This document shows positions 9,423 through 17,968 of a stretch of 64,000 nucleotides of DNA, in pieces; the first letter of the stretch is position 1, and each line of letters begins with the position of its first letter. Under the pieces are notes generated by a model. It did not search any database. It saw nothing but the letters and a program-made list of their open reading frames with translations, and was not told the origin of the DNA. Made by a program: the position numbers and the translations under genes. Source of the DNA: Bifidobacterium sp. ESL0732. Lineage in GTDB: Bacteria; Actinomycetota; Actinomycetes; Actinomycetales; Bifidobacteriaceae. The DNA lies in the NCBI RefSeq assembly GCF_029395535.1, contig NZ_CP113920.1, positions 2,108,001-2,172,000 of the forward strand, in the 5' to 3' direction.

Positions 9423-10583
9423 GTGAGCATCAAAAGAAATTCTTCTCAGATTTTCAACGCTAGCAAACGCAGTTTGAAGCATGGCCCGAACAATCTGATC
9501 ACAAAGACAGCGGCAATTATCGGGACGGCGGCAATCGGCCTTTCGCTAGCTGCGTGCGGAAACGGCGGCAACAGCTCCGCCGGCAACAACAGCACGACCA
9601 GCGCCAACGGTAAACCAACCCTGACCTTCATGCTCGATTGGACACCGAACACCAATCATGTCGGACTGTATGTGGCCCAGCAGCTCGGATATTTCAAGGA
9701 TGCAGGTATCAACGTGAAAATTCTGCCGACCGCCCAGGCCGGCGCCGAGACCAGCGTGCAGAACGGAGTGGCCAATATCGGCTTCTCGAAACTGACCGAC
9801 CTCGCCAACGCCGACGCGCACGGCGCCGACCTGAAGCTCGTCTTCGACCTGACGCAAAAGCCCATCGCCCGCTGGTGCAGCCTCAAGAGCCGCACCGACA
9901 TCAAGACGCCCAAGGATTTCGCAGGCAAGACCTTCGTTACCTTCGGCTCGGCCGAGCAGAGCGCTTCAGTGCGCCAGATGATCCGTTATGCCGGTGGTGA
10001 CGGTGACTTCAAAACTGCGACGGCAGGCACCAACACCTTCCGCACGCTCACCAGCGGCAAAGGCGATTTCGCCGGCTTCTACGCCAACTGGGAGGAAGTG
10101 GAATCGCAGCTCAACGGCCCGGCCCTGAACTGCTTCGCCGCCGACAAGTGGGGCGTGCCCGGCAATCCCGACCAGCTGGGTTTTGCGGTGAAGAACTCCT
10201 GGCTTAAGAATTCGCAGAACGTCGCCAATCTGCAGAAATTCCTCAAGTCCGCGCGACGCGGTTATGACTATGCTCTTGCCAATCCCGACAAAGCTGCCGA
10301 CATCCTCGTGTCGCAGACCAAAACCTCCCACCTCGACCCGAAACTCGCCAAGGCCTCGATGGAAAAGGTCGTGAAAGAAGGTTACTGGAGTGGCAACGGC
10401 ATGAACGATGACACCACCGATGGTAAGCCCGACCAGAGGCTCACGGCGACGGTCAATGCCGAAGACGGCCAGAAATATCTGGACTTCCAGTACAACGCCG
10501 GCACCTACACCGATTCGCACAACAAGAAGCTTGCCCAAGCGCCCCAAGCCGCCGAGCTTTCGACCAACAAGTACGTGCAATGA
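9423..10583 (+). CDS. ABC importer binding lipoprotein, NMT1/THI5 (ThiY-like) family
   Basis: Extracytoplasmic lipoprotein of 386 residues that captures a small solute for an ABC importer. An N-terminal signal ends in the lipobox LSLAAC, with Cys about residue 45, followed by a Gly/Asn/Ser linker. The segment TLTFMLDWTPNTNHVGLYVA is the signature of the NMT1/THI5-like group, which includes binding proteins for thiamine pyrimidine precursors. A closely related alternative is alkanesulfonate or nitrate uptake. GTG at 9423 lies behind AAGGTGA. The permease gene follows after about 420 bp that hold a repeat array. No TPP riboswitch signature is visible upstream, so the substrate stays open. Confidence 0.85.
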   Translation: MSIKRNSSQIFNASKRSLKHGPNNLITKTAAIIGTAAIGLSLAACGNGGNSSAGNNSTTSANGKPTLTFMLDWTPNTNHVGLYVAQQLGYFKDAGINVKILPTAQAGAETSVQNGVANIGFSKLTDLANADAHGADLKLVFDLTQKPIARWCSLKSRTDIKTPKDFAGKTFVTFGSAEQSASVRQMIRYAGGDGDFKTATAGTNTFRTLTSGKGDFAGFYANWEEVESQLNGPALNCFAADKWGVPGNPDQLGFAVKNSWLKNSQNVANLQKFLKSARRGYDYALANPDKAADILVSQTKTSHLDPKLAKASMEKVVKEGYWSGNGMNDDTTDGKPDQRLTATVNAEDGQKYLDFQYNAGTYTDSHNKKLAQAPQAAELSTNKYVQ

Positions 10584-10773
10584 GATAGCCTTTGCAAAAC
10601 TCCGGGAGCACTGAAATCGCAACCAACAAGTGTGTGGAATGAAGGAGCCGATACCCAAAAAGTTCATGCCATTGGGCACGTCCCTCTTTGCACAACCCAG
10701 AAACTGCACATAATGTATGGCCACAGCTCATTGCAAGCGACAACACGCAAATTCGTGCATCCAAATAACGATG

Positions 10774-10972
10774 TTGGCGCACCAAGTACCCCCTTATCCC
10801 ATAGATTTGTCCCGAATTCTCTAAATTCAACGATGTTGGCGCACCAAGTACCCCAAATATCGAAGAAATCAGAGCAATTCGCTCAAAAATGGGGGTCTTG
10901 GCGCACCAAGTACCCCAAATATCGAAGAATTAACCCCCAATTGACGGAAAACAGCCATCTTGGCGCACCAAG
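10774..10972. repeat. Four-unit tandem array, exact 62-bp period, core TTGGCGCACCAAG
   Basis: The near-palindrome TTGGCGCACCAAG starts at 10774, 10836, 10898 and 10960, 62 bp apart each time. Units 2 and 3 also share the downstream TACCCCAAATATCGAAGAA; unit 1 keeps only TACCCC and unit 4 diverges after the core. The last core ends about 32 bp before the permease ATG. A sister array with core TTGGCGCGCCAAG lies at 16002. The inter-core sequence is not conserved enough, nor the repeat exact enough, for a CRISPR. Confidence 0.85.
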
Positions 10973-11004
10973 ATAATATAAAGACAAATGAAGGAGACAC
11001 GATC

Positions 11005-11823
11005 ATGGACTCTGTGGCACATCACCAACGCCATGCCGCACAACACTGGTGGTGGAAAGCCCTGCCACCGACCGTGACCATCGGCGCGGTACTCGCGCTT
11101 TGGCAGGTTGCGGCAAGCGCTCATCTCGTCAATGAGACCACGCTTGCCTCCCCCGTTGCCATCGCTTCGTCGATGGTCGCTACCTGGCCCGATCTAATGG
11201 CCGCAACCGCCGTAACCACCGGCGAGGCGCTAGCCGGGTTCGCAATCGCGGTCATCGTCGGCATCGCCATCGGCATCGGCCTCTACGCCTCAAAAACCGC
11301 CAACCGCGCCATCTACCCGCTGCTCGTGGCCGCGCAGACCATCCCCATCATCACCATCGCGCCGCTTTTCATGATCTGGTTCGGCTTCAACCCTGCTGGC
11401 AAAATCATTCTTGTGACCGTCTTCGGCCTGTTCTCGATTGCCGTCGATACCTCGCGCGGCTTAACCGCCGTTCCCCGCTTTTATCAGGACGTGGCGCTGA
11501 CCTGCGGAGCGACGAAACCATGGACACTGTTCCACGTGAAACTTCGCGTCGCCGCCCGCCAGATTTTCTCCGGCATCCGCATCAGCGCCGCTTACGTTTT
11601 CGGCACGGCCGTCACGGCGGAATACCTCGGCGCGACCAACGGCCTGGGTGTGTGGCTGCAGGGCGCGTTCAACTCGTTCCAAACAGCGATGATCTTTTCG
11701 GCCGCCATCGTCGTAGTGGCACTCACTGGCATCCTGCTTGGACTGGTCTCGCTCGTCGAACGCCTGTTGCTCGGTCCGGCCGACAAGGATGACGCGATAT
11801 CGCTGGATGACAGCGAATTCTGA
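11005..11823 (+). CDS. ABC importer permease (ThiX/SsuC type)
   Basis: Inner-membrane permease of 272 residues with about six transmembrane helices. The cytoplasmic coupling segment is ALTCGATKPWTLFHVKL, the EAA-like loop that docks the ATPase. It belongs to the BPD_transp_1 group that pairs with NMT1/THI5 binding proteins, matching the gene upstream. ATG at 11005 follows AAGGAG with normal spacing; longer reading into the repeat array is possible but not needed. The expected ATP-binding subunit does not follow; a DUF805 gene comes next. The ATPase must come from elsewhere or the importer is incomplete. Confidence 0.88.
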   Translation: MDSVAHHQRHAAQHWWWKALPPTVTIGAVLALWQVAASAHLVNETTLASPVAIASSMVATWPDLMAATAVTTGEALAGFAIAVIVGIAIGIGLYASKTANRAIYPLLVAAQTIPIITIAPLFMIWFGFNPAGKIILVTVFGLFSIAVDTSRGLTAVPRFYQDVALTCGATKPWTLFHVKLRVAARQIFSGIRISAAYVFGTAVTAEYLGATNGLGVWLQGAFNSFQTAMIFSAAIVVVALTGILLGLVSLVERLLLGPADKDDAISLDDSEF

Positions 11824-12042
11824 TCATTCCAATAACGCGTGCCCCGAAATCCCTTAAAACAGAAAAATACGGCCAAACCGTTCACCCAATACGTTGTCTC
11901 AAGCTGGTGGCTTTCCTTATTATCAGCTAAACTAAAGAAAAATATGTGAAGTCGTGTCTTCACGCTGTATCTGGACGATGTGGATATTCACCCGTTATCG
12001 CAATATGCATAGAACAAGGAACAGTTCAACGAAAGGAAATCG

Positions 12043-13368
12043 ATGAACGACATCAATCCGCAAAACAACGGGGATTACACTCCTTCGGAGCCCAATCCAT
12101 ACACAGGCAATGGCGTTCCAGGAACCTCTGATAATGTCGTAGCCTCGTCGCCTTCGACTTCGGAATCGAACCGGCCCGATGGATTCTCCCAGAACCCTGC
12201 ATCATCCAGCATTCCGCCACTGCCCAACTCAACATCGCAATATCAGAATCCTCAGTACGGGACGTCCCAATATAACGGTTCGCAACCGACGCCACAATAT
12301 AACGCATCCCCTCAGGCATCACAACCGTCGTCACAATACAACAATCCACAGCAAACCCAGAACAGCCTTCCTCCTCAATTCGGGGCGAACCAGCCTGCAG
12401 ACGCTCAAGGCGGGGCGCCTGTATTCCCTGGAAATATGACCGGTCAGCCCTATGGCAATCCAAACCAAGGCCCCAATAATTTCGGGCCTGTGATGGCCGT
12501 TCCGTTGAACATGCCGTATTACGGATGCACGCCGATAGAAGCCGTCAAGCGCTTCTTCCTCAAGTACGTCAAGTTCTCGGGCCGCGCCAGCCGTAGCGAA
12601 TACTGGTGGTCGCAACTGTTCATTTTCCTTGTCTCGATTGTCATTTTCATACTCGATCAGGCGCTGCTCGGCAAGGACACCAGCTTCATCGACACCATCT
12701 GGGAACTTGCAATCATCATCCCCCAAATCTCCGTTGCCGTCCGCCGTCTGCATGATTCGAACAAGTCTGGCTGGTGGTGGTTGCTGCCGTATGGCCTGTA
12801 TATCGCCGCAGTGGTCGTTCTCCTCGTATCCATTGGGGTGGGCATTGGCGTGGGCGCAGCGATGAACCCATCCGTACTGGTTTCGAGAGCCTTCGGAGCC
12901 GGCGTCATAGGAGGAGTAATCGTGGGTCTCCTTTGCGTTTTCGCAGGTGCAATCCTGCAAATCGTGCTTATGGTACTTGGCCCCAATCCGCAAGGCGCGC
13001 GTTTCGACGAAGCCCCGGCTCCCGGAACCTTTGCCAGCGGCCAATACATGCCTCCGATGAATCAGGGAAATACTGCGGGTAACCAATACAGCGAATACAC
13101 TCAACCGATGCCACAGCAGAATCCCTTCAATCAGCCCTATCCGCCGACCCCGAGCCAACCGGCATCTGTGAAAAATCCATACACGCAGGCCGGAAATTCG
13201 CAATACCCGCCCCAAGCCGCGTCGCAACCAAAAGCGTCAAGCCAAAGCCAGAATCCTTTCAGGCAGCAAGGCCAACAAGGAGCGCAGGCACCGCAAACAC
13301 CGCAACCCGATAACGGATTCGGCGCAGGAAACAACTACGAAAACAACGGCAACGACTCCGTTCAGTAA
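12043..13368 (+). CDS. DUF805 membrane protein with long Pro/Gln/Asn-rich ends
   Basis: Protein of 441 residues. Residues 1 to about 160 are low-complexity, rich in Asn, Gln, Pro, Ser and Tyr. The DUF805 core follows (FFLKYVKFSGRASRSEYWW, then four hydrophobic helices with VAVRRLHDSNKSGWWWLLP, the family hallmark). Another Pro/Gln/Asn-rich tail of about 120 residues ends the protein. DUF805 proteins are usually 110-150 residues, so both disordered ends are extra. ATG at 12043 follows AAAGGAA. A terminator lies at 13391-13431. The function is not known for the family. Confidence 0.85.
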   Translation: MNDINPQNNGDYTPSEPNPYTGNGVPGTSDNVVASSPSTSESNRPDGFSQNPASSSIPPLPNSTSQYQNPQYGTSQYNGSQPTPQYNASPQASQPSSQYNNPQQTQNSLPPQFGANQPADAQGGAPVFPGNMTGQPYGNPNQGPNNFGPVMAVPLNMPYYGCTPIEAVKRFFLKYVKFSGRASRSEYWWSQLFIFLVSIVIFILDQALLGKDTSFIDTIWELAIIIPQISVAVRRLHDSNKSGWWWLLPYGLYIAAVVVLLVSIGVGIGVGAAMNPSVLVSRAFGAGVIGGVIVGLLCVFAGAILQIVLMVLGPNPQGARFDEAPAPGTFASGQYMPPMNQGNTAGNQYSEYTQPMPQQNPFNQPYPPTPSQPASVKNPYTQAGNSQYPPQAASQPKASSQSQNPFRQQGQQGAQAPQTPQPDNGFGAGNNYENNGNDSVQ

Positions 13369-13390
13369 ACGGTGATCGCCCTATCAGAAG

Positions 13391-13431
13391 GCCCTTTGGA
13401 TACATCTTCCGGTTGAATCCGAAGGGCTTTT
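13391..13431 (+). terminator. Intrinsic terminator after the DUF805 gene
   Basis: GCCCTTTGGAT pairs with ATCCGAAGGGC (one G-T pair) around a loop of about 14 nt and is followed by TTTT. Confidence 0.75.
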
Positions 13432-13691
13432 GGTTTGTGGCGAGCCGATGACCACGTCATCTGGCAATAGTGCATAAATCTGCAAATATAATATTATTTA
13501 TTCATTTAGAAACTAGTCATCGCTTCGATTAATGGTAAATCACAGAAAACATAAAATCTGTAGCATTTTTAAAAAATGTATAGAACGGACTACTATAATG
13601 AGTCAATGTAAATAAATTTGTACGTCTAGCACTTGTTGGAGCCAACCCGACGCACCGCGGCGTGCGTGGCCGACCAGAAGGGAAAAGCATC

Positions 13692-13886
13692 ATGAGCACA
13701 GCTGATTCAACCAACAATCCACAGGGCACAAACGTTAAAGAACCTCCGTACGACGCAAATACGCGACCCGGCGGTGGCCACGACGGCAAGACGAAGCTGC
13801 CCGGTTCCGGCGGGGAGCCAGCGCAGGGATATATGGGCCCGACTGATATGGGCCCAAACGATAAGAATCCCAAGAAAACGGAATAA
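13692..13886 (+). CDS. Small hydrophilic protein of 64 residues, unknown
   Basis: Short protein rich in Gly, Pro, Asn and Lys, with no signal peptide or membrane helix; it is probably cytosolic and disordered. Support that it is a gene: GAAGGG 7-11 nt before ATG 13692, a TATAAT-like -10 at 13594-13599 about 100 bp upstream, and a very strong terminator starting 15 bp after the stop. It has no recognisable family. The repeated GPTDMGPNDKNP-type ending is the only motif. It forms its own transcription unit and could be stress- or stationary-phase related, which is speculation. Confidence 0.7.
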   Translation: MSTADSTNNPQGTNVKEPPYDANTRPGGGHDGKTKLPGSGGEPAQGYMGPTDMGPNDKNPKKTE

Positions 13887-13900
13887 TGATTGATACTCAA

Positions 13901-13942
13901 AAAAACGTGCGTTACCAGCAAATTGCGGTAACGCACGTTTTT
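13901..13942 (+). terminator. Strong intrinsic terminator, 16-bp perfect stem
   Basis: AAAAACGTGCGTTACC (13901-13916) pairs perfectly with 13927-13942, which ends in TTTTT; the loop is 10 nt. The symmetric A and T ends let it work in both directions, also closing the minus-strand gene ending at 14047. Confidence 0.9.
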
Positions 13943-14046
13943 GTAATGTATAGGAACTAAGCCTGGCTCAGTCGACTCTACCGTTTCAGACGAATCAAGC
14001 GGCCATATCGAAAGAAACCGCAACGGTATATGACCACTTGCTAATC

Positions 14047-15021
14047 CTAGAGTTCCACCGGCGGCTTGTTCTTGTCCTCCGGAATGTCCTTGAATTTTTC
14101 GGCCAGCTTGGCCTTCCTCATCTTTTCTTCCTTTTCCTTTTCGGCCTTCGCCACCGCAACCGGGTCATAGACGACGTCGTTGTGGTGCTTTTCCCACTCG
14201 GCTTTGGCGAGCGGAGAGACGAACCCGGCAACCGCATCAAGAGCGTCTTCTCCAGCATCATCACCGGCTGCTTCATCGTACTTGGCGACCAGATCCTTGA
14301 ACTGCTGGCTGGTCAAATACATGCGCGGAATGGCCATGCGCTCGCACAATTCGTTGATATAGAGCATGATCGGAGTCGCATTGTGGGCGGCGGAATCCGC
14401 ATCCTTCGTGGTGCCTTCGTCGCTTTCGACCAGACCGAACAACCCGCTGATAGCGGCCAATACCACTGCAAGGCGCTGAGCCACGGACTCGACGTCCGGG
14501 CCGTGCGGGGTGGAATCATTTTCCTGCTCGCTGCCCTGCTCGCCTTCACCCGACACGGCGCTGGCACCCGCGGCCTGCTCGATCTCCTCAAGCGCAGCGG
14601 CCACGGCCTTCACCGTCTTTTCGCCCCAACCGACATTGAGATCGCCAGCACCGGCCATCACCAACGAGGTATCACCAGAACGGGAATAGTCTTCCATCTG
14701 CTCGTACGCATCGTTGACGTCAATCAGTGCGTCGACCATCGACTGCGGACGTCCAGGAATGCTGACCGCGCCTTCATAGACGAATTCGGCGTCGGCCATG
14801 GGGATTTCCTCGCCGGTAATGACCTCGGCGACGGCCCGGCAGACCAGAACCTGCAAATCCTCGGCATATTTCGCGTCGTTGCCGAGCTTCTGAGCCGTAT
14901 CCAACGGCCAAAGCGCAATGAGATCGACGCCAGCCTGCGCCGCATCTCTCACCTCGGGCATCAAAGCCAAACGAGCCAATTCACCATCTTTAATGATGCC
15001 GCCTTCAATATCAACCGCCAT
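14047..15021 (-). CDS. Conserved-looking cytosolic protein, unknown function
   Basis: Acidic protein of 324 residues, predicted soluble and mainly helical, with no signal peptide or membrane helix. The middle has an Ala/Ser/Glu-rich stretch (ASAVSGEGEQGSEQEND) that looks like a linker between an N-terminal region of about 185 residues and a C-terminal helical region. The C-terminus is charged and coiled-coil-like (AKAEKEKEEKMRKAKLAEK). I do not recognise the family. It stands between two terminator-bounded units, downstream of a histidine phosphatase gene on the same strand with a 188-bp gap. Confidence 0.75.
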   Translation of the reverse strand: MAVDIEGGIIKDGELARLALMPEVRDAAQAGVDLIALWPLDTAQKLGNDAKYAEDLQVLVCRAVAEVITGEEIPMADAEFVYEGAVSIPGRPQSMVDALIDVNDAYEQMEDYSRSGDTSLVMAGAGDLNVGWGEKTVKAVAAALEEIEQAAGASAVSGEGEQGSEQENDSTPHGPDVESVAQRLAVVLAAISGLFGLVESDEGTTKDADSAAHNATPIMLYINELCERMAIPRMYLTSQQFKDLVAKYDEAAGDDAGEDALDAVAGFVSPLAKAEWEKHHNDVVYDPVAVAKAEKEKEEKMRKAKLAEKFKDIPEDKNKPPVEL

Positions 15022-15209
15022 ATTCGCTCCTTTGCCTTACTTCCAAATTGCCGGTACTCACTCTATCGTAATCCATACACAGCAATGACAACGCCGAAGA
15101 GTTCACGGCCAGAATGGACTTTGTCGCGTCGCGTTGCGTCTTACTTGCGAATCGCAACCATAAAGACATGCACAAACCAGAAACCGTTTGGCTTCCGGCT
15201 TTTCTATGG

Positions 15210-15881
15210 TTACTTCACGTCCTTGGCAGGGTCGACATAGGCGATACGCAACATCTTGCCGGTGGCGCTGTCGTAGGTGATCGAGGTGATTGAGGCGAGC
15301 GCGGTGTGACGCAGCAGCATGTTGTGCTCTGGATGACCGGTTTCCAGCATATGTCGATAGCTCCAAATCGGCGATTCGTGACTGACGATGATGACCTGCG
15401 CTCCGGGATGGTTGCGAACGACCTCCTGCGCGAAATCGCCAACTCGCGCGGCGATGTGCTGATAGCTTTCCCCCCAGCTCGGCCGCCAGAGATTGCACAG
15501 CAGCTTGAGACTTCGCGGACGCCACAGTGCGGCTTTGCCGTAGCCGACGCGCAAGCCACGAAATTCGTTGCCCGCCTCGATGAGCCGAGGGTCGGTTTCG
15601 ATGGAAAGCTCCGTTTCCCCGTGCGAGACTCGAACTGGGTTAAGCGCGTCCAGAATCGCCTGCGCTGTTTCGCACGTGCGGTCCAGCGGCGAGGAATAGA
15701 TCGCCACTGCCTGGTTCATTTGTGCATCCGCCGCGATATAACGCCCACTCGCTTGTGCCATCCGCAAGCCCAACGCGGAAAGGTGGAAGCCGGGAAGACG
15801 CTCGTAAAGCAGGTGATTCGGGTTCTCGACCTTGCCATGACGAACGAAATGCAACGTGGTCTGTTGGTCGGTTGACGACAT
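15210..15881 (-). CDS. Histidine phosphatase family protein (phosphoglycerate mutase-like)
   Basis: Soluble enzyme of 223 residues. The phosphohistidine motif RHGKVENP lies near residues 14-21, SSPLDRTCETA holds the second catalytic Arg, and VIIVSHESP holds the second catalytic His. Such proteins hydrolyse phosphate esters of metabolites or act as mutases; the short length and the RHGKVENP variant favour a broad-specificity phosphatase over a glycolytic mutase. The ATG at 15881 follows GAAAGGCA. Downstream on the same strand is the 324-residue unknown protein. Confidence 0.88.
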   Translation of the reverse strand: MSSTDQQTTLHFVRHGKVENPNHLLYERLPGFHLSALGLRMAQASGRYIAADAQMNQAVAIYSSPLDRTCETAQAILDALNPVRVSHGETELSIETDPRLIEAGNEFRGLRVGYGKAALWRPRSLKLLCNLWRPSWGESYQHIAARVGDFAQEVVRNHPGAQVIIVSHESPIWSYRHMLETGHPEHNMLLRHTALASITSITYDSATGKMLRIAYVDPAKDVK

Positions 15882-15961
15882 GAACTGCCTTTCATTGACT
15901 CCGATTGCTTGGTTACTTTTAAAATACCAGCGCGTCTGCCCGCCTCATGACTATAACGATT

Positions 15962-15996
15962 TGCCCGGCCATCCGGTCACAATCCGGGCATTTTTA
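15962..15996 (+). terminator. Plus-strand hairpin with T-run, no upstream plus gene
   Basis: TGCCCGG (15962-15968) pairs with CCGGGCA (15984-15990) and is followed by TTTTTAT. The nearest upstream gene is on the minus strand, so this terminator would end a short leader or small RNA begun in the 15882-15960 gap. Confidence 0.55.
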
Positions 15997-16000
15997 TCCT

Positions 16001-16138
16001 CTTGGCGCGCCAAGTCCGCCAAAATTTGAAGAATTCAAGCATAATCATCAATTTTCCGTGTACTTGGCGCGCCAAGATACCCGAATAATGAAGAATGAAG
16101 GTCCAATCACCGATTATTGCCCAACTTGGTGCGCCAAG
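16001..16138. repeat. Three-unit tandem array, exact 62-bp period, core CTTGGCGCGCCAAG
   Basis: Cores start (TTGG) at 16002, 16064 and 16126. The first two are perfect 14-bp palindromes CTTGGCGCGCCAAG; the third is CTTGGTGCGCCAAG. A shared GAAGAAT follows about 28 bp into units 1 and 2, as in the array at 10774. It lies between the orphan terminator and the MFS gene. Confidence 0.85.
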
Positions 16139-16454
16139 ATAACTGAAAAATGGCAATATTCGCGGCGTCGCGCGCACCCGGTTATGTGTATCTGAATTGC
16201 TAATGAATACGTTTGCAAAAGATTTACGTTTTGCTCTTCGTTCACCGCGCAATTCAGCGTGTATTTGGGATACATAACCAGTAAAGTAGCAACGCTGAGA
16301 ATAAGAAAATGCGATTACATCAAATCTTCATTTAATTCCACAAATCGGTTTATGCGAACGAATTCATACGCTCAATCGCAAGCCGGTGGTTTTTCTCTGC
16401 CTGCGCACCAAACATAACACTTTCCCACACACCTTGAAAGGAGTCCTCAAAGCC

Positions 16455-17813
16455 ATGCGCTTTATACCCATCTCCGGCATCAAAGATGCTTCCCACCGCC
16501 TCTTCGGAGGCTATGCCGAACTCCTGCGCATGCCGCACACCGCGCGCTTCGCCATCGGCTCGGTCATCGCATGTATGCCGTTTCCGATGGTCGGCATGAC
16601 CATTACCATTTCGGTGCAGCATTATTACGGCAATTACACGCTCGCCGGAGCGTTGAGCGCTGTGCAGGCCATTGCATTGGCGATTATGAGCCCGGTGCTC
16701 GGCAAGTTGGTTGACAAGTTCGGGCAACGACAGGTCTCGATCCCCACGATCATTGTTTGGGTCATCGCGGCCACAGCGCTGGTTTCGTGCATCACCGCAC
16801 GAGTTCCCGCTTGGATTCTTTTCGTTCTCGTGCCGTTCATGTCCGCAATCCCGCCGTGGGGCGCGATGTCTCGCAGCCGCTGGACGTATCTGCTACACGG
16901 CGACCGAGTACGCACTGAACGGGCACTTTCGCTTTCCGGCGTTTTCGACGAGGCGATGTGGGTCATCGGCAATCCGCTGTCCTCGACCTTGGCCGTGATT
17001 TCGGGCGTACTCGCTTTCTCCGTGACCGGCATGTGCGTGATCGTCGGTGCGTTGATGTTCCTGACCGAACTCTCCACGGAACCGCCGTCGCAGACCGACC
17101 TTGCCCGAAAAGCCGGTATTACGCGAAAGGAATACCGCGAGCGCGAGGCTCTGAAGGCCGCCAAAATGCGCGGACGTGATGAAGCCGCCGAAAGAAGATC
17201 CGGCTTGCTGAAAAGCGGCCAATCCATTTGGGGGCCAGGTCTGATCGCCATGTGCGTCACCTGGTTCGGCCTTGGCGCCTTCCAGTCGGCCGCGTCGATT
17301 TCCATCATCTCGTTTGCCGCCGAACAGAATATGCAACAATACACGGGCTTTGTTTTCGGGTGCTTCTCGCTCTCCTCGATGATCGGCGCGATTTTCTACG
17401 GCGCGAAAAACTGGACGATTCCGCTGTGGAAGCGTTTCTACTTCTGCCTTCTCGTGGTGGACCTTGGAATCGGCTCGTTCATGTTCGCCCACAATATCTG
17501 GACCATCATGATCATCTACCTCATCATCGGCGTCTGCCAAGCCCCGACGTGGATCAACGGCAACCAGCTGATGCTGCATCTCGTGCCGCCGACCCGCTTC
17601 ACCGAAGGCATGGCCTGGACCAGCGCGATGAACTCCATCGGCGGTTCCGCAGGTTCGGCCATCGCCGGCGTTTTCATCGACCAGATGGGCTCTCATGGGG
17701 GCTTCCTCGTTGTCACCATTTTGGCGATAGCCTCGCTCGTGCTTTCATTCACCGGCTTCAAGCAGATCAAGCAAAGCACCGAAACCCCAATACTCACGCA
17801 GGTCGAGGTGTGA
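16455..17813 (+). CDS. Major facilitator superfamily transporter
   Basis: Polytopic membrane protein of 452 residues with about twelve hydrophobic helices. The cytoplasmic loop after helix 2 carries GKLVDKFGQRQ, the MFS loop 2-3 signature. A charged central loop (ITRKEYREREALKAAKMRGRDEA) separates the two halves. ATG at 16455 follows AAAGGAG; an upstream GTG at 16386 lacks a binding site. The substrate cannot be read from the sequence. The gene is preceded by the 62-bp repeat array and followed by a bidirectional terminator, so it is probably transcribed alone. The family fold is certain, a drug-efflux role only possible. Confidence 0.88.
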   Translation: MRFIPISGIKDASHRLFGGYAELLRMPHTARFAIGSVIACMPFPMVGMTITISVQHYYGNYTLAGALSAVQAIALAIMSPVLGKLVDKFGQRQVSIPTIIVWVIAATALVSCITARVPAWILFVLVPFMSAIPPWGAMSRSRWTYLLHGDRVRTERALSLSGVFDEAMWVIGNPLSSTLAVISGVLAFSVTGMCVIVGALMFLTELSTEPPSQTDLARKAGITRKEYREREALKAAKMRGRDEAAERRSGLLKSGQSIWGPGLIAMCVTWFGLGAFQSAASISIISFAAEQNMQQYTGFVFGCFSLSSMIGAIFYGAKNWTIPLWKRFYFCLLVVDLGIGSFMFAHNIWTIMIIYLIIGVCQAPTWINGNQLMLHLVPPTRFTEGMAWTSAMNSIGGSAGSAIAGVFIDQMGSHGGFLVVTILAIASLVLSFTGFKQIKQSTETPILTQVEV

Positions 17814-17883
17814 GGTGTAAGGCGTGAGGTATGACATCGATTGAACGATAAATAGCCAAATAATATGAACTACAAAAAGTTGG

Positions 17884-17942
17884 AATGGTAAATGGCCTCG
17901 AACTTTCCCGATAAAAGAGGGAAGCCGAGACCATTTACCATT
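17884..17942. terminator. Bidirectional terminator between MFS gene and gtrA
   Basis: AATGGTAAATGG (17884-17895) pairs perfectly with CCATTTACCATT (17931-17942). A second inner stem with GGGAA/TTCCC makes a long hairpin between two convergent genes. Confidence 0.8.
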
Positions 17943-17968
17943 GATTAAAAATTACTTTAAAAAACTAT

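Noticed and set aside
10774-10972. CRISPR array because of 62-bp units
   Set aside because: Repeats are not identical beyond a 13-nt core, spacers share sequence, and no cas gene is present.
14038-15240. 400-codon plus-strand reading frame
   Set aside because: It lies opposite the 324-residue gene and reads through its spacer; its composition is that of a shadow frame.
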